From: Corythoichthys intestinalis
Lineage: Eukaryota; Chordata; Actinopteri; Syngnathiformes; Syngnathidae
Length of the DNA: 64,000 nucleotides
NCBI RefSeq assembly: GCF_030265065.1
Contig: NC_080395.1
Location: forward strand, 55,978,501-56,042,500
Direction: 5' to 3'
In this document: piece by piece, positions 36,698-57,624 of the stretch
Layout: the number at the start of each line of letters is the position of its first letter
Numbering within the stretch: the first letter of the stretch is position 1
Position numbers and translations under genes: made by a program
Notes under the pieces: generated by a model
Databases searched by the model: none
What the model saw: the letters and a program-made list of their open reading frames with translations, nothing else
Told to the model about the DNA's origin: nothing

Positions 36698-37537
36698 TAG
36701 ACATGTGCCGATTACCGGTTTCAAGGTATAACGTGGTATGAAAATGTCACGGTTTCAAAACCGCAAAAATCTTCCGTCATACTGTCCCTAGGGTATTAGC
36801 TATTTTTTATTTCCCCAAAATGCAGGGAGAAATCCCTCGCTTGAAGCTGCAAGGCTCAACCCTCCCCCACCGGTTGTTGATAAGTGTCAGTGAGTCAGCT
36901 GTGCAACACAATGGCTGGAGGAGGTGAAACTGTAACTTTTTCCCCCAATCGAAGAAAAAGAAATCGCTGGTATGGGAATATGTCGGCTACAGAAAAGTTC
37001 CTGACGTTGATTTCGCATTTATGCAAAATTAAAGGTTAGTAAACAGTATCATGAACGTGTCCACCAGCTACGAGAGTTAATTCCAGCATGTTTAGTGTCT
37101 TACAGTGGTAAAACGTGTTTTTTTCTCTCATACAACTGTCTGTGTTGAAAAAAAACAATGTGTGTATAATGCAAACATGATACGAGTCATACACACGTGC
37201 TTTTTATGGAAAATAATTCCGTTATTCTTGTTCTGATGGTAGTAATGTTGAGCTGTGGCTCTGGGTTTACACTCACCTAAAGGACTGCATTTATTCAAAT
37301 TTTATTTTGAAGATTTCAGTTATTATTATTATTTATTTTTTAATTTATTTTAACTTAACATTATACTTATGTTCCAATTTGCTAATATGTTTTGAAAAAT
37401 AAAAAAATCCTCTTCAATGATTTTTTTTTTAAACCCAGATAATTCAAAGTAACACATTTTAGAGCTGTAATTGCAATACCGTGATATTTAAGCTTTAGGT
37501 TATCATACCATCAGAATCTCATACCGGCACATGCCTA
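36698..37537 (+). mobile_element. hAT-type non-autonomous transposon
   Basis: Ends TAGACATGTGCCGAT / ACCGGCACATGCCTA with 8-bp flanks GTCATCTC (36690-36697) and GTCACCTC (37538-37545), identical at seven of eight. Near 36940 a short frame reads KKSLVWEYVGYRKVP, like the start of a ZBED transposase. No catalytic domain. Confidence 0.85.
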
Positions 37538-37825
37538 GTCACCTCCTGTTCATTAGGAGAATAAACCTGTAAAAAGAGAAATTTGACTTTTTCCTCTTCA
37601 GAGCACACAAAAAACTGCAAGGTTCAATGTATGTTGCCATTTAGTCAATGATTACTGTATGTTAACCAGGTCACATTTCTACACCGTTTATTTATGAATC
37701 AACTCACCCGTAATAAAATGATGAATTTGATTTGAAGCAGTTTAGCACTTGTCACATTTTTTGACTGACACGTTACACATTCTAAACTGAGCGTTAGCGA
37801 AACAGGCTAAAGCCGTCAACTCGTC

Positions 37826-37967
37826 TAAGTGTCCTTGAGCAAGATACTGAACCCCACGTTGCTCCTGGTGCTGTGTCACCAGTAGGTAGATGGCGAGATA
37901 GTGTAAAGCGCTTTGAGCGCCTTGAAAGGTGGAAAAGCATTATATAACACCATAACACCATTTAGGA
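37826..37967 (+). mobile_element. tRNA-derived SINE (AFC-like), tail part
   Basis: Contains GTGTCCTTGAGCAAGATACT and GTAAAGCGCTTTGAGCGCCT, then ATTATATAACACCAT: the body and tail of the SINE seen reversed at 8718-8875. The tRNA head is lost or too diverged to see. Confidence 0.6.
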
Positions 37968-38337
37968 AGCATTTTTAGTCTGTTTTCTCAGTTGATGTCT
38001 TGGTCAAATATGTAAGGGTTTGTTCACTAGTTCAGTAATGCACTCAGAGCCACTTGCCTCCTCACGTTTTTTTTTTTTAAACAAACTTTATTAACAAAAA
38101 ATACAGATATACAAACATAGGGCCAGACAATGGCGTACCGCAAGCAACATGTGACTTCCGCTCATTAATATTAATGACGTTAGCTACTGTTGCTAAGGGA
38201 GGATACGCCACCGTTTGTCCCCAATAGGAAATGAATGGAAAACGTGTACGAAGGAGATATTTACAAAGCTAAACCTACCAATTTTCTCTGAAAATTATGT
38301 CCCTGGTGCCAATTTCGCTTGCAAAGATTTGGAAGTA

Positions 38338-39974
38338 CAGTGCCTTGCAAAAGTATTCGGCCCCCTTGAACCTTGCAACCTTTCGCCACATTTCAGGCTT
38401 CAAACATAAAGATGTAAAATTTTAATTTTTTGTCAAGAATCAACAACAAGTGGGACACAATCGTGAAGTGGAACAACATTTATTGGATAATTTAAACTTT
38501 TTTAACAAATAAAAAACTGAAAAGTGTGGCGTGCAATATTATTCGGCCCCCTTGCGTTAATACTTTGTAGCGCCACCTTTTGCTCCAATTACAGCTGCAA
38601 GTCGCTTGGGGTATGTTTCTATCAGTTTTGCACATCGAGAGACTGACATTCTTGCAAGGAAGAATGGCTTCCTTGCAAAACAGCTCGAGCTCAGTGAGGT
38701 TGGATGGAGAGTGTTTGTGAACAGCAGTCTTCAGATCTTTCCACAGATTCTCGATTGGATTCAGGTCTGGACTTTGACTTGGCCATTCTAACACCTGGAT
38801 ACATTTATTTTTTAACCATTCCATTGTAGATTTGGCTTTATGTTTTGGATCATTGTCCTGTTGGAAGATAAATCTCCATCCCAGTCTCAGGTCTTGTGCA
38901 GATATCAACAGGTTTTCTTCCAGAATGTTCCTGTATTTGGCTGCATCCATCTTCCCGTCAATTTTAACCATCTTCCCTGTCCCTGCTGAAGAAAAGCAGG
39001 CCCAAACCATGATGCTGCCACCACCATGTTTGACAGTGGGGATGGTGTGTTCAGGGTGATGAGCTGTGTTGCTTTTACGCCAAACATATCGTTTTGCATT
39101 GTGGCCAAAAAGTTCAATTTTGGTTTCATCTGACCAGAGCAACTTCTTCCACATGTTTGGTGTGTCTCCCAGGTGGCTTGTGGCAAACTTTAAACGAGAC
39201 TTTTTATGGATATCTTTGAGAAATGACTTTCTTCTTGCCACTCTTCCATAAAGGCCAGATTTGTGCAGTGTACGACTGATTGTTGTCCTATGGACAGACT
39301 CTCCCACCTCAGCTGTAGATCTCTGCAGTTCATCCAGAGTGATCATGGGCCTCTTGGCTGCATCTCTGATCAGTTTTCTCCTTGTTTGAGAAGAAAGTTT
39401 GGAAGGACGGCCGGGTCTTGGTAGATTTGCAGTGGTCTGATGCTCCTTCCATTTCAATATGATGGCTTGCACAGTGCTCCTTGAGATGTTTAAAGCTTGG
39501 GAAATCTTTTTGTATCCAAATCCGACTTTAAACTTCTCCACAACAGTATCTCGGACCTGCCTGGTGTGTTCCTTGGTTTTCATAATGCTCTCTGCACTTT
39601 AAACAGAACCCTGAGACTATCACAGAGCAGGTGCATTTATACGGAGACTTGATTACACACAGGTGGATTCTATTTATCATCATCGGTCATTTAGGACAAC
39701 AGTGGATCATTCAGAGATCCTCACTGAACTTCTGGAGTGAGTTTGCTGCACTGAAAGTAAAGGGGCCGAATAATATTGCACGCCCCACTTTTCAGTTTTT
39801 TATTTGTTAAAAAAGTTTAAATTATCCAATAAATGTTGTTCCACTTCACGATTGTGTCCCACTTGTTGTTGATTCTTGACAAAAAAATTAAATTTCATAA
39901 CTTTATGTTTGAAGCCTGAAATGTGGCGAAAGGTTGCAAGATTCAAGGGGGCCGAATACTTTTGCAAGGCACTG
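38338..39974 (-). mobile_element. Tc1-like DNA transposon, near full length, reversed
   Basis: Same family as 2334-3955: identical end motif CAGTGCCTTGCAAAAGTATT, long inverted repeats, and TA on both sides (38336-38337 and 39975-39976). It sits in the SAP-type frame of the ISL2EU-like element. Confidence 0.95.
38492..39583 (-). pseudogene. Tc1-like transposase, C-terminal frameshift
   Basis: Starts at the expected MKTKEHTRQVRD at 39583. Both helix-turn-helix motifs are in frame (KKISQALNISRSTVQ), as are WSDETKIELFG, QQDNDPKHKA and [10 protein letters not shown] with DD34E spacing. After about residue 312 (ELELFCKEA) the frame shifts and the last 25 or so normal residues are replaced by an unrelated 50-residue tail. 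The catalytic core is whole, so some activity cannot be excluded, but the other copy keeps the normal end. Confidence 0.9.
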
Positions 39975-40967
39975 TACATAAAATATTCAGTTAAAGAGAT
40001 GGCTTGAGTGTTGAGGGCTGAAAAAGACGGAAAAAACGAGCCGACCTTTGCATAGTCTTAGCTTTTTATTCGACACCTTTTTCCTACCCGACTGACTGAC
40101 AATGACCTTCTCCTGTTTCAACAAGCTATCCTTTATCACCAGCCCTGTCCTTCCTATATATTATATCCTCTGGTTGTCCTACGTCTCTGACCATTCTTGG
40201 GGGTAATTTATATTTTGTGTAGCGATCGCAAATGCTACTCAGTGACAGATACGAACACTTCTGATTTTTTCAATGATAACAAATTTTAATTCTATAATTT
40301 ATTTACACTTCCCTCTTACTAAAGTTGTTTTTTTCAACAACAGAAAAGGTAACGGTGGCAGTCAGATACCATTTTAATTATTTTCAGGTCATTCATTGTC
40401 AGACAGAAGCAGCACGGCACAACGTCATGCTAAAAGATAAGTAAAAAATATCAAAATGGCTTACCTCTTTGTCCTCTGTAAGACCATGCCAACAAAATGT
40501 TTACTGCATATGAAATGTGAATGGATTCACCGAGCTGGTGTTAAAAGTCTGCGCAAGTTGATTCATTCTTCACATTTTTTCCTCCCGAGTTTTTGGTTTT
40601 GGGAAACGTATGAAGAAAACATCCTTCAAATGTCGCAATGTGTAGAGTCGTTTCTACAAGTTCTAAAAAAGCAGTGTGTGATCGGCATGTTCGTTTTTGA
40701 AAGATTAAGTAAAGTAGCAGAATAAATACGGTTTCTATGCAAGGGCGGGTCTATAATGTCCCACTTCTGCTTTACTTCGCTTTACGATGCGACGTCACGG
40801 TCTAAAAATAGCATACATGCGGTACGCCATTTACATACAAACAACAATTTACAACAACAAAAATAATAATTGAAAGGTTCAGGGTTATGTTCAACACAAG
40901 CTGTATTGTTTGCAATGTCTTTTGGTCCTTATAGCCTTGGGGTTCAAAGAGGAACTTAAATCGTCCA

Positions 40968-41154
40968 TGTGACATATTTATGTCACACTGCTGTTGCCAT
41001 AGTGTGCACTTCCTGTGGGTGTGGTATTACAGTATAAAAAGGAATCTCTGTTATGTCTCTGTGACATATATGCTGAGAAGCACACTGAATAAAGAAGTGT
41101 TGTTCCATTCAAGTCTCGGCCTTACATGTACTTAGATCAAGGAAGTACATAACA
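40968..41154 (+). repeat. Gypsy 5' LTR
   Basis: 187 bp with a TATAAAAAGG box near 41033 and AATAAAG near 41090. Confidence 0.9.
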
Positions 41155-41944
41155 AAAGTGGCGACGAGGACGTCTGGACCTGCGTCAGCTTGGACGTGCT
41201 GTTTTTGGAGTTTACTGCGGGTCGCGGTGCTCCAGGGGACAGACTGCGCCGACCTTAGCTTCCACGTCGTGACTTCGTGGGGAGGACGAGCGGAGTTTTC
41301 AAAAGGAGCGTGAAGGTGCTGTATAACCAGGCGCTATGGCGGGGGTTATCGGCGTTGTTGGTCCAGTTGATGAGCTTGTGGAACAATGGAGCTCGTACAC
41401 AGAGCGGTTCGGCTATTTCGTGGAAGCTAACGAAATAGCGGAAGAGAAAGTGGTGCCCACGTTTTTGAGCGTTATTGGGCCAAAGACTTTCAATTTACTG
41501 AGAAACTTGCTTCAACCCGATAAACCTGGTAGTAAAACGTACAGGGAAATCGTGGAAACTCTTAATGGACATTTTTCACCCAAGCCCCTTGTGATACCAG
41601 AGAGATTCGGATTTCACAGGAGAAATCAGGAAGAGGGGGAATCTGTCACTATGTTCGTAGCGGTGCTGCGGAAGCTGGCTGAACATTGTGAGTTTGGTGA
41701 TGTTTTAGAAGACACATTAAGAGACAGATTGGTATGTGGACTGAGAAATGAAGCAACACAAAAGAAGTTACTCTCAGAAAGTGGACTGACATTAAAGAAA
41801 GCCTTTGATGTAAGCGTGGCTATGGAAATGGCTTCAAAGGAGGCTCAACAACTGAACATTATGAGCAGAATACACCATGTGGCAAGTACCCAAAGCAATG
41901 TTGCTGGTCCCTGTTTTAGGTGCGGTAAAACAGGGCACCTTTCC

Positions 41945-42549
41945 TGAGGAAAGGTGCCTCATTTTCATTTCCTTGTCAGAGAGGCGCGTCCATGTGAGAA
42001 CAATATCCCACACACTCAGAAATATGTTTAACAAACTTTCCCAGCGTTATTTCGTTGTGTGAATCCTTTGATAATTCTCAAAAAAATATGTAGATTATTT
42101 AAACATTAAGAAAACTTGCGTTTTTTTCTGCCAACTCGAAGAAATGAAAATAAATTGCTGCTGCTGCGTTTTTTCCGGGTCACTCAATAAAAAAAAAAAA
42201 ATGGAGAGCAGGCTCTCTGTATTGCGCTTTTGCTTGTGCGTGTGCACGAACGCCGTGGCGCCGGCCGCTTTTTATTCTTGTCCTCCCGCTGTACCATTTG
42301 CGCACGGCTGAGGCGCCGCCCTCATTTTCATTTCCTTGTCAGAGAGGCGCGTCCATGTGAGAACAATATCCCACACACTCAGAAATATGTTTAACAAACT
42401 TTACAAGCGTTATTTCGTTGTGTGAATGCTTTGATAATTCTCAAAAAAATATGTAGATTATTTAAACATTAAGAAAACTTGCGTTTTTTTTCTGCCAACT
42501 CGAAGAAATGAAAATAAATTGCTGCTGCTGCGTTTTTTCCGCGTCACTC

Positions 42550-42580
<31 letters not shown>

Positions 42581-42701
42581 GGGTTTTTCGGGCTCGGGCC
42601 TGCAAATCTAGTTAAGTGATCGAGCTCGGGCCGGGTCGGGCCTCAATACCAGCGGGCCGTGTCGGATCGGGCTGGATTTTTTAGGCCCGAACTAGGCTCT
42701 A
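41945..42701. mobile_element. GCCCGA-ended repeat inserted in Gypsy gag, with internal tandem units
   Basis: Contains two near-identical blocks, about 41960-42190 and 42318-42550, separated by a GC-rich spacer. It ends in a segment rich in GGGCCGGGTCGGGCC-type motifs. The right end (TTAGGCCCGAACTAGGCTCTA) matches the right end of 51621-52443, so both belong to one family. The left end is not a matching terminus. An 11-bp inverted repeat (41934-41944 / 41948-41958) lies at the left junction. Confidence 0.6.
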
Positions 42702-45325
42702 CTTTCCTCCACCTGCTGGTGCAAAGAAATGAACTGTCATCATTGTGGGAAGAAGGGTCATGTTGAGCGTGCCTGTCGGAAAAAAACAAGCACAGACAAA
42801 GATAAGGAAATGAATGACAAGAAGAAAACAAAGAAATATGTCAAAGCGGTAGAGAGTGCCTCTACTTCCGAAGATGAAAATGACTTGCACACCGTGCATG
42901 TAATGAGCGTGGATGGGAAGTCAGGGTGTTACTGGGTCACACCTAAGTTAGAGGGTCACCCAGTCAAAATGCAAATAGATACTTGATCACAGGCATCTCT
43001 TGTGTCTTACCAAGTCTATAAACAGTGTTTGAGACACCTTCCATTAAGACCGTCAGACACTGTGTTCAAAGCGTACACTGGACACAAAGTGCACATGAAA
43101 GGAATGACTGACATTACTGTGCAATGCAAGGATCAAACTGCTAAACTTCCAGTGTATGTCACAAAAGGGAATTTTGCTTCCATCATGGGACGACTGTGGA
43201 TTAATGCACTTCGTGTAAATTGGCTAGAAGTTCGGCAGCTGTCAGACGGTCCTTCACAACTACAAGTCATACTGGACAAGAATGAAGAGGTTTTCCGTGA
43301 GGATTTGGGCAGCATGAAGGACATTACAGTGAAATTGCACATTAAACCAGGAAGCAAACCTGTGTTTATGAAGGCTAGGACAGTGCCGTATGCTATTCGT
43401 GACAAAGTCGAGGCTGACCTGGATGCATTGGTCAAAAGTGGGGTTTTGGAACCAGTCACCACCAGCGAATGGGCGACACCAATTGTGCCGGTTCTGAAAA
43501 AGAATAGCGGAATTCGCACATGTGGCGATTTTAAAGTGACTTTGAATCCGATGCTTTGTGTGGAGCAGTACCCACTTCCATTGATCGATGATTTGTTTGC
43601 AGGTCTGAGCGGTGGTCAAAAATTGACCTCAACCAAGCTTATCTGCAGATGCATGTGGATGAAGAATCACGGGAGTGGCTGACAATTAACACGCACAAGG
43701 GACTTTTCAGATATTGCAGATTACCTTTTGGCATCACATCTGCTCCTGCTCTGTTTCAACGGGCATCAAGTATCGTAAATCTGATTTGCATTGCAATGCT
43801 GATGGACTTTCGAGGTTGCCGCTTCCTGTCACAAAACATGAACCTACCTCCGAAATGTTGAACATCCACCAATTTCAGCGTTGCAAGTAAAACGTGCAAC
43901 TCGGAACGACCCCGACCTGTCAGTCGTCATGGACATGGCAATTAAAGAACAAACCAAGTGTGAGAACACCGCTCTCAAACCTTTTTTGGATAGGAGGTGG
44001 GAACTTTCTGTTCAATCGGGTTGTTTGCTGTGGGGGAGGAGAGTGATTGTGCCACAGTCATTGCGTGCTAAAATGCTTGCGCAACTGCATGCAGGTCACA
44101 GTGGTATTGTTAAAATGAAAGAAATGGCGAGAAGTTATTTTTGGTGGCCAGGATTAGATAAACAGATCGAAGAGACGGTAAAAAGTTGTTCATCTTGCCA
44201 TAAGAGTCGCAACAATCCACCTGCAGCCCCACTTCATCCTTGGGATTTTCCTCAGGACCCTTGGCACCGCATTCATATTGACTTTGCGGGGCCTTTTGAA
44301 AATCCAGTGTTTCTGGTTGCTATCGATGCCCATAGTAAGTGGCCAGAGGTAGCTATCATGAAATCAACCACATCGGAAAAGGCAATTGAGAAGTTAGGGG
44401 AGATGTTTAGTCGTTTTGGAGCCCCTGCACAACTCGTCTCAGACAATGGGCCCCAATTTGTGTCAAAAGAAATGGTTGAATTCCTGCAAGCCAATGGGGT
44501 TCAACACATGAAGTCGGCTCCCCATCACCCGGCAACCAACGGCTTGGCAGAGAGGTTTGTGCAGACCCACAAACATGCTCTCAAAGCATCACAAGGGCAA
44601 AGTACACTCCATCAGAGACTACACGAATTTCTCCTCAAATAGCGAACATCTGCGCATGCAGCTACCAAAATATCGCCAGCGAGCCTCATGTTTTCTCGAG
44701 AGATACGAACTGGCATGGATCTCCTGAAACCACCAACCCTGAGTGTGATTGTTCAAATGGATCAACGGAAGCAAGTCAAGTACAGAGATCTGCATTCCAA
44801 GAACTGAGTTTTTGCACCTCATGACTCTGTTATGGCCCGGAGTTACCAGAGTAAAGAAAAGTGGGCCTCTGCCACCATCATTGCTCAAACTGGGCCTGTT
44901 TCCTACACCGTTCAGACAGCTGATGGTGTTTGGCGTCGCCATGTGGATCAATTGTTGGGAACACCAGACACTACTCCAGAACTGTCTATTGATTGTGATG
45001 ATGCTAGCAGTGTAATTATACCAGAAATGTCTAGCTTACCGGATGTGCCAAAAATACCAGAAATGTCTAGCTTACCGGATGTGTCAAACCCAAACAATCC
45101 TGCGGTAATTGTGTCTAATTCAACCAATGCACAAACGGAACCTGAAACGGTATCGGAACCTGTTTCCACAAGTGGGAAATCGGAAGTGACTGTTGAACGT
45201 CGTTATCCTGCACGCAACAGGCGACCTCCTGATTGATTGGATTTATATAGTAATAAGTAATGAGGAGAAAACAGGAGGTAGTTTTGTGTTTATTTCTGGG
45301 ACATGTTATGTAAGGGGGGAGGAGA

Positions 45326-45512
45326 TGTGACATATTTGTGTCACACTGCTGTTGCCATAGTGTGCACTTCCTGTGGGTGTGGTATTACAGTATAAAAAGG
45401 AATCTCTGTTATGTCTCTGTGACATATATTCTGAGAAGCACACTGAATAAAGAAGTGTTGTTCCATGCAAGTCTCGGCCTTACATGTACTTAGATCAAGG
45501 AAGTACATAACA
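45326..45512 (+). repeat. Gypsy 3' LTR
   Basis: 187 bp, three mismatches to the 5' LTR. Confidence 0.9.
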
Positions 45513-46149
45513 GTCCAAATATAAAGAAAACATTTTTTTTTGTCTTTGATTCGCACATTTTACACATTGGATGTGAAATTTTGCCAGAATTGAAATTAGA
45601 TTTATAACATATCTTTTATTTATTTCTAGTTTGTCAATGATAGATAGGCCAAACAAAATATGTCTAAAAACTAATTTCATTGACGGCTCGACTTTGGAGT
45701 TGATAAAATTATTCAAATCAACCCAACATATGTGAGAGGATGTATATTGCCAAAACAAATGGGAGACAGTTTCCTCTGCATTTCCACAAAAAGAACATAA
45801 CGTATCAATGTTAATTTTAAATGTAACCATTGTTTTTGCAGGATAACACCTGTGAAGTATTTTTACTGTGATTTCTTTAACTTTATTTCTCAATAGATAT
45901 TTTCTAGGCAAAAGCCAAGTCTGTTTCCTTTCAATATTTTCGTATAAATTATTACAATAAAAAATTGCAGCAGGTTTGGAAACTTATCTCCCTTTGAAGA
46001 AGTGCCTCCTCCCGGTGGTATGGGTGACGTTTTATTAATGACGTCATTTGATTTAAAATTTTCCACAACCAGCTCAGCATTTGGAATTGTAACACAAAAT
46101 GAAACAAAAAATAAAATAAAATAAAAATAAATAAATAAATAAATAAAAC

Positions 46150-46255
46150 ACAGACATGTGACATTTTTCCGCAATGCTCCACCAATGAGAGAAGCAGGAA
46201 GACAGACGCAAGACAACCAGGAAGCGTTCTGTCAGTGCAGAGGTTGTTCCGAGTG
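46150..46255 (+). promoter_or_regulatory. htatip2: htatip2 5' flank / 5'UTR
   Basis: Between an (AAAT)n run (about 46112-46147) and the start codon. It contains a CCAAT box (46182-46186) and no TATA box. The nearest mobile DNA (L1 fragment) ends about 250 bp upstream, so the promoter must be compact or partly derived from repeats. Confidence 0.4.
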
Positions 46256-56265
<10,010 letters not shown>

Positions 56266-56322
56266 GGTACCTATCCAAATGCATTTTGTGATATCAAAAC
56301 GGTGTCACTTTTAAAATGTAAT

Positions 56323-57543
56323 AGCGTACCGCATGAATGCTATTTTTAGACCGCAAGGCTGCGCAACGTCACCATCGTAAACCGGAAGGGGGGTTAAAAG
56401 ACGCGCACTCGCATACAACCCATGCTAGTTCTGCTTGTTTTCTGCCGGTAATCTTTCAAAAAAGAACATAGCGATTAAACACTGCTGCTTTGAAACTTGT
56501 AGAAACAACTATAGACATTACGACCGTCCACATATGAAGGATGTTTTCTTCATACATCTCCCAAAGGCAAAAACTCAGAAGGAAAAAATGTGAACAATTG
56601 ATCAACTTGTGCGGACGTCCAAAAGACCAGTGTAACGCCAGCAAGGTGAAGCCATTCACCTTCATATGCAGTAAACATTTTGTTGGGGGCCATGGTCCTA
56701 CACATGACAATTCGGATCCATTGCCTACCACAGCCTGCCCCAAAGAAGTAAGCCATTTTTATATTTTTACTTATTTTTTAGCGTGGCGTTTTGCTGTGCT
56801 ACTTCTGTCTGACAGTGAATGACCTGAAAAAAAATACAATTTTATTTATATATCACAACAGTCATCTAGGCCTATTTTTCGAAAATACGGATGTTTGGCC
56901 TTGGTCTTTTTGTAGTCTATTCATGCCTACAGGTAGGCTCTTGATTTAACAGCTTTACCTTTTCTGTTGTAAAGAAACAACCTTAGTACGGGGGAAATAA
57001 ATTATTAGAATAAGACTTGTTATTGATGAAAAAATTAGAAGTGTTCGTTGGCTGTTACTGAGTAGCATTTGCGATCGCTACACAAAAATAGCAATATAAA
57101 TTACACCCAAGAACGGTCAGAGACGTAAGACAACCATGCAGAGGATATAATATATAAGAAAGACAGCGCATATGGTGGTAAAGTATAGCTTGTTGAAACA
57201 GGAGAATGTCAGTGGGGTAAGGCAATGCACGCAAGAAAAAGGTGTGGATAAAAAAGCTTCCCCTGGATCAGATCGGCTCTTTTTCCCGTCTTTTTCAGCC
57301 CTCGACACTCAAGCCATCTCTTTAACTGAACGTTTGTATGTTCTTCCACATCTTTACCTGTGAATTTGGCACCAGGGACATTTTTTTCAGACACAATTAG
57401 TAGGTTTAGCTCAGTAAACATCTCGGTCGTACAGTATTTACATACACTGCATGAGGGACAAACGCGAGTTTGACCCCCATAGCAACAGTTGCTAACATCA
57501 TGAATATGAATGAGCAAATGTGATGTGTTACGTGCGGTATGCT
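56323..57543 (+). mobile_element. ISL2EU-like transposon, THAP and SAP-like remnants convergent
   Basis: Ends AGCGTACCGCATGAATGC / GTTACGTGCGGTATGCT flanked by AT (56321-56322 and 57544-57545), so 1.22 kb. On +, 56480-56760 encodes a THAP domain across a small frame change: CCFETCRNN, FIHLPK and FTFICSKHFVGGHGP. On minus, 57517-57209 encodes EMFTELNLLIVSEKNVPGA and then VQLKRWLECRGLKKTGKRA, which is SAP-like. ISL2EU elements are known for a THAP transposase plus a second nuclease-type protein. The assignment rests on that layout and the AT duplication. It lies 57 bp after the htatip2 stop codon. Confidence 0.75.
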
Positions 57544-57624
57544 ATAGATAACATGTTGTTGACTTCAGTCCTGAGGTATTTATATGATATATACAGTATA
57601 TGATATATATAAATATATATATAT

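Larger units (their letters stand above)
38132..40828 (-). mobile_element. ISL2EU-like DNA transposon, non-autonomous, interrupted by Tc1
   Basis: Ends GGCGTACCGCA / TGCGGTACGCC flanked by AT on both sides (38130-38131 and 40829-40830). Own length is about 1.06 kb without the Tc1 insertion. The right part is antisense to a THAP segment (see 56323-57543, same family). The left part on + reads EIFTKLNLPIFSENYVPGA (38240 onwards), matching EMFTELNLLIVSEKNVPGA in the sister copy, and is cut by the Tc1 element. Two convergent coding remnants. Confidence 0.75.
40968..45512 (+). mobile_element. Gypsy (Mag-like) LTR retrotransposon, young, broken
   Basis: LTRs of 187 bp (40968-41154 and 45326-45512), TGTGACAT...ACATAACA, differing at three positions (about 1.6%) and flanked by a perfect 5-bp duplication GTCCA. 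A TGGCGACGAGG primer-binding-type site follows the 5' LTR, and a G-rich polypurine tract precedes the 3' LTR. Parts in order: gag with CCHC zinc knuckles (41336-41947, 42729-42790), protease start, reverse transcriptase (43002-43861), integrase with HHCC and catalytic-core motifs (43881-44642), and a C-terminal tail ending RRYPARNRRPPD. RNase H is largely missing. Broken in several places and interrupted by a repeat at 41945-42701. Mag-like is inferred from the gag and integrase style. Confidence 0.9.
38069..46010 (-). mobile_element. L1-type LINE 3' fragment, split by two later insertions
   Basis: On minus, 45911-45513 codes for the C-terminal part of an L1 ORF2: KVKEITVKILHRCYPAKT, IDTLCSFCGNAEETVSHLFW and INLISILAKFHIQ. 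The fragment continues at 40967-40829 and ends at 38131-38069 with AATAAAG and a poly-A tail (T-run on + at 38069-38081). The Gypsy element 40968-45512 and the ISL2EU-like element 38132-40828 lie inside it. 5'-truncated near 46.0 kb, about 250 bp before the htatip2 start codon. Confidence 0.7.
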
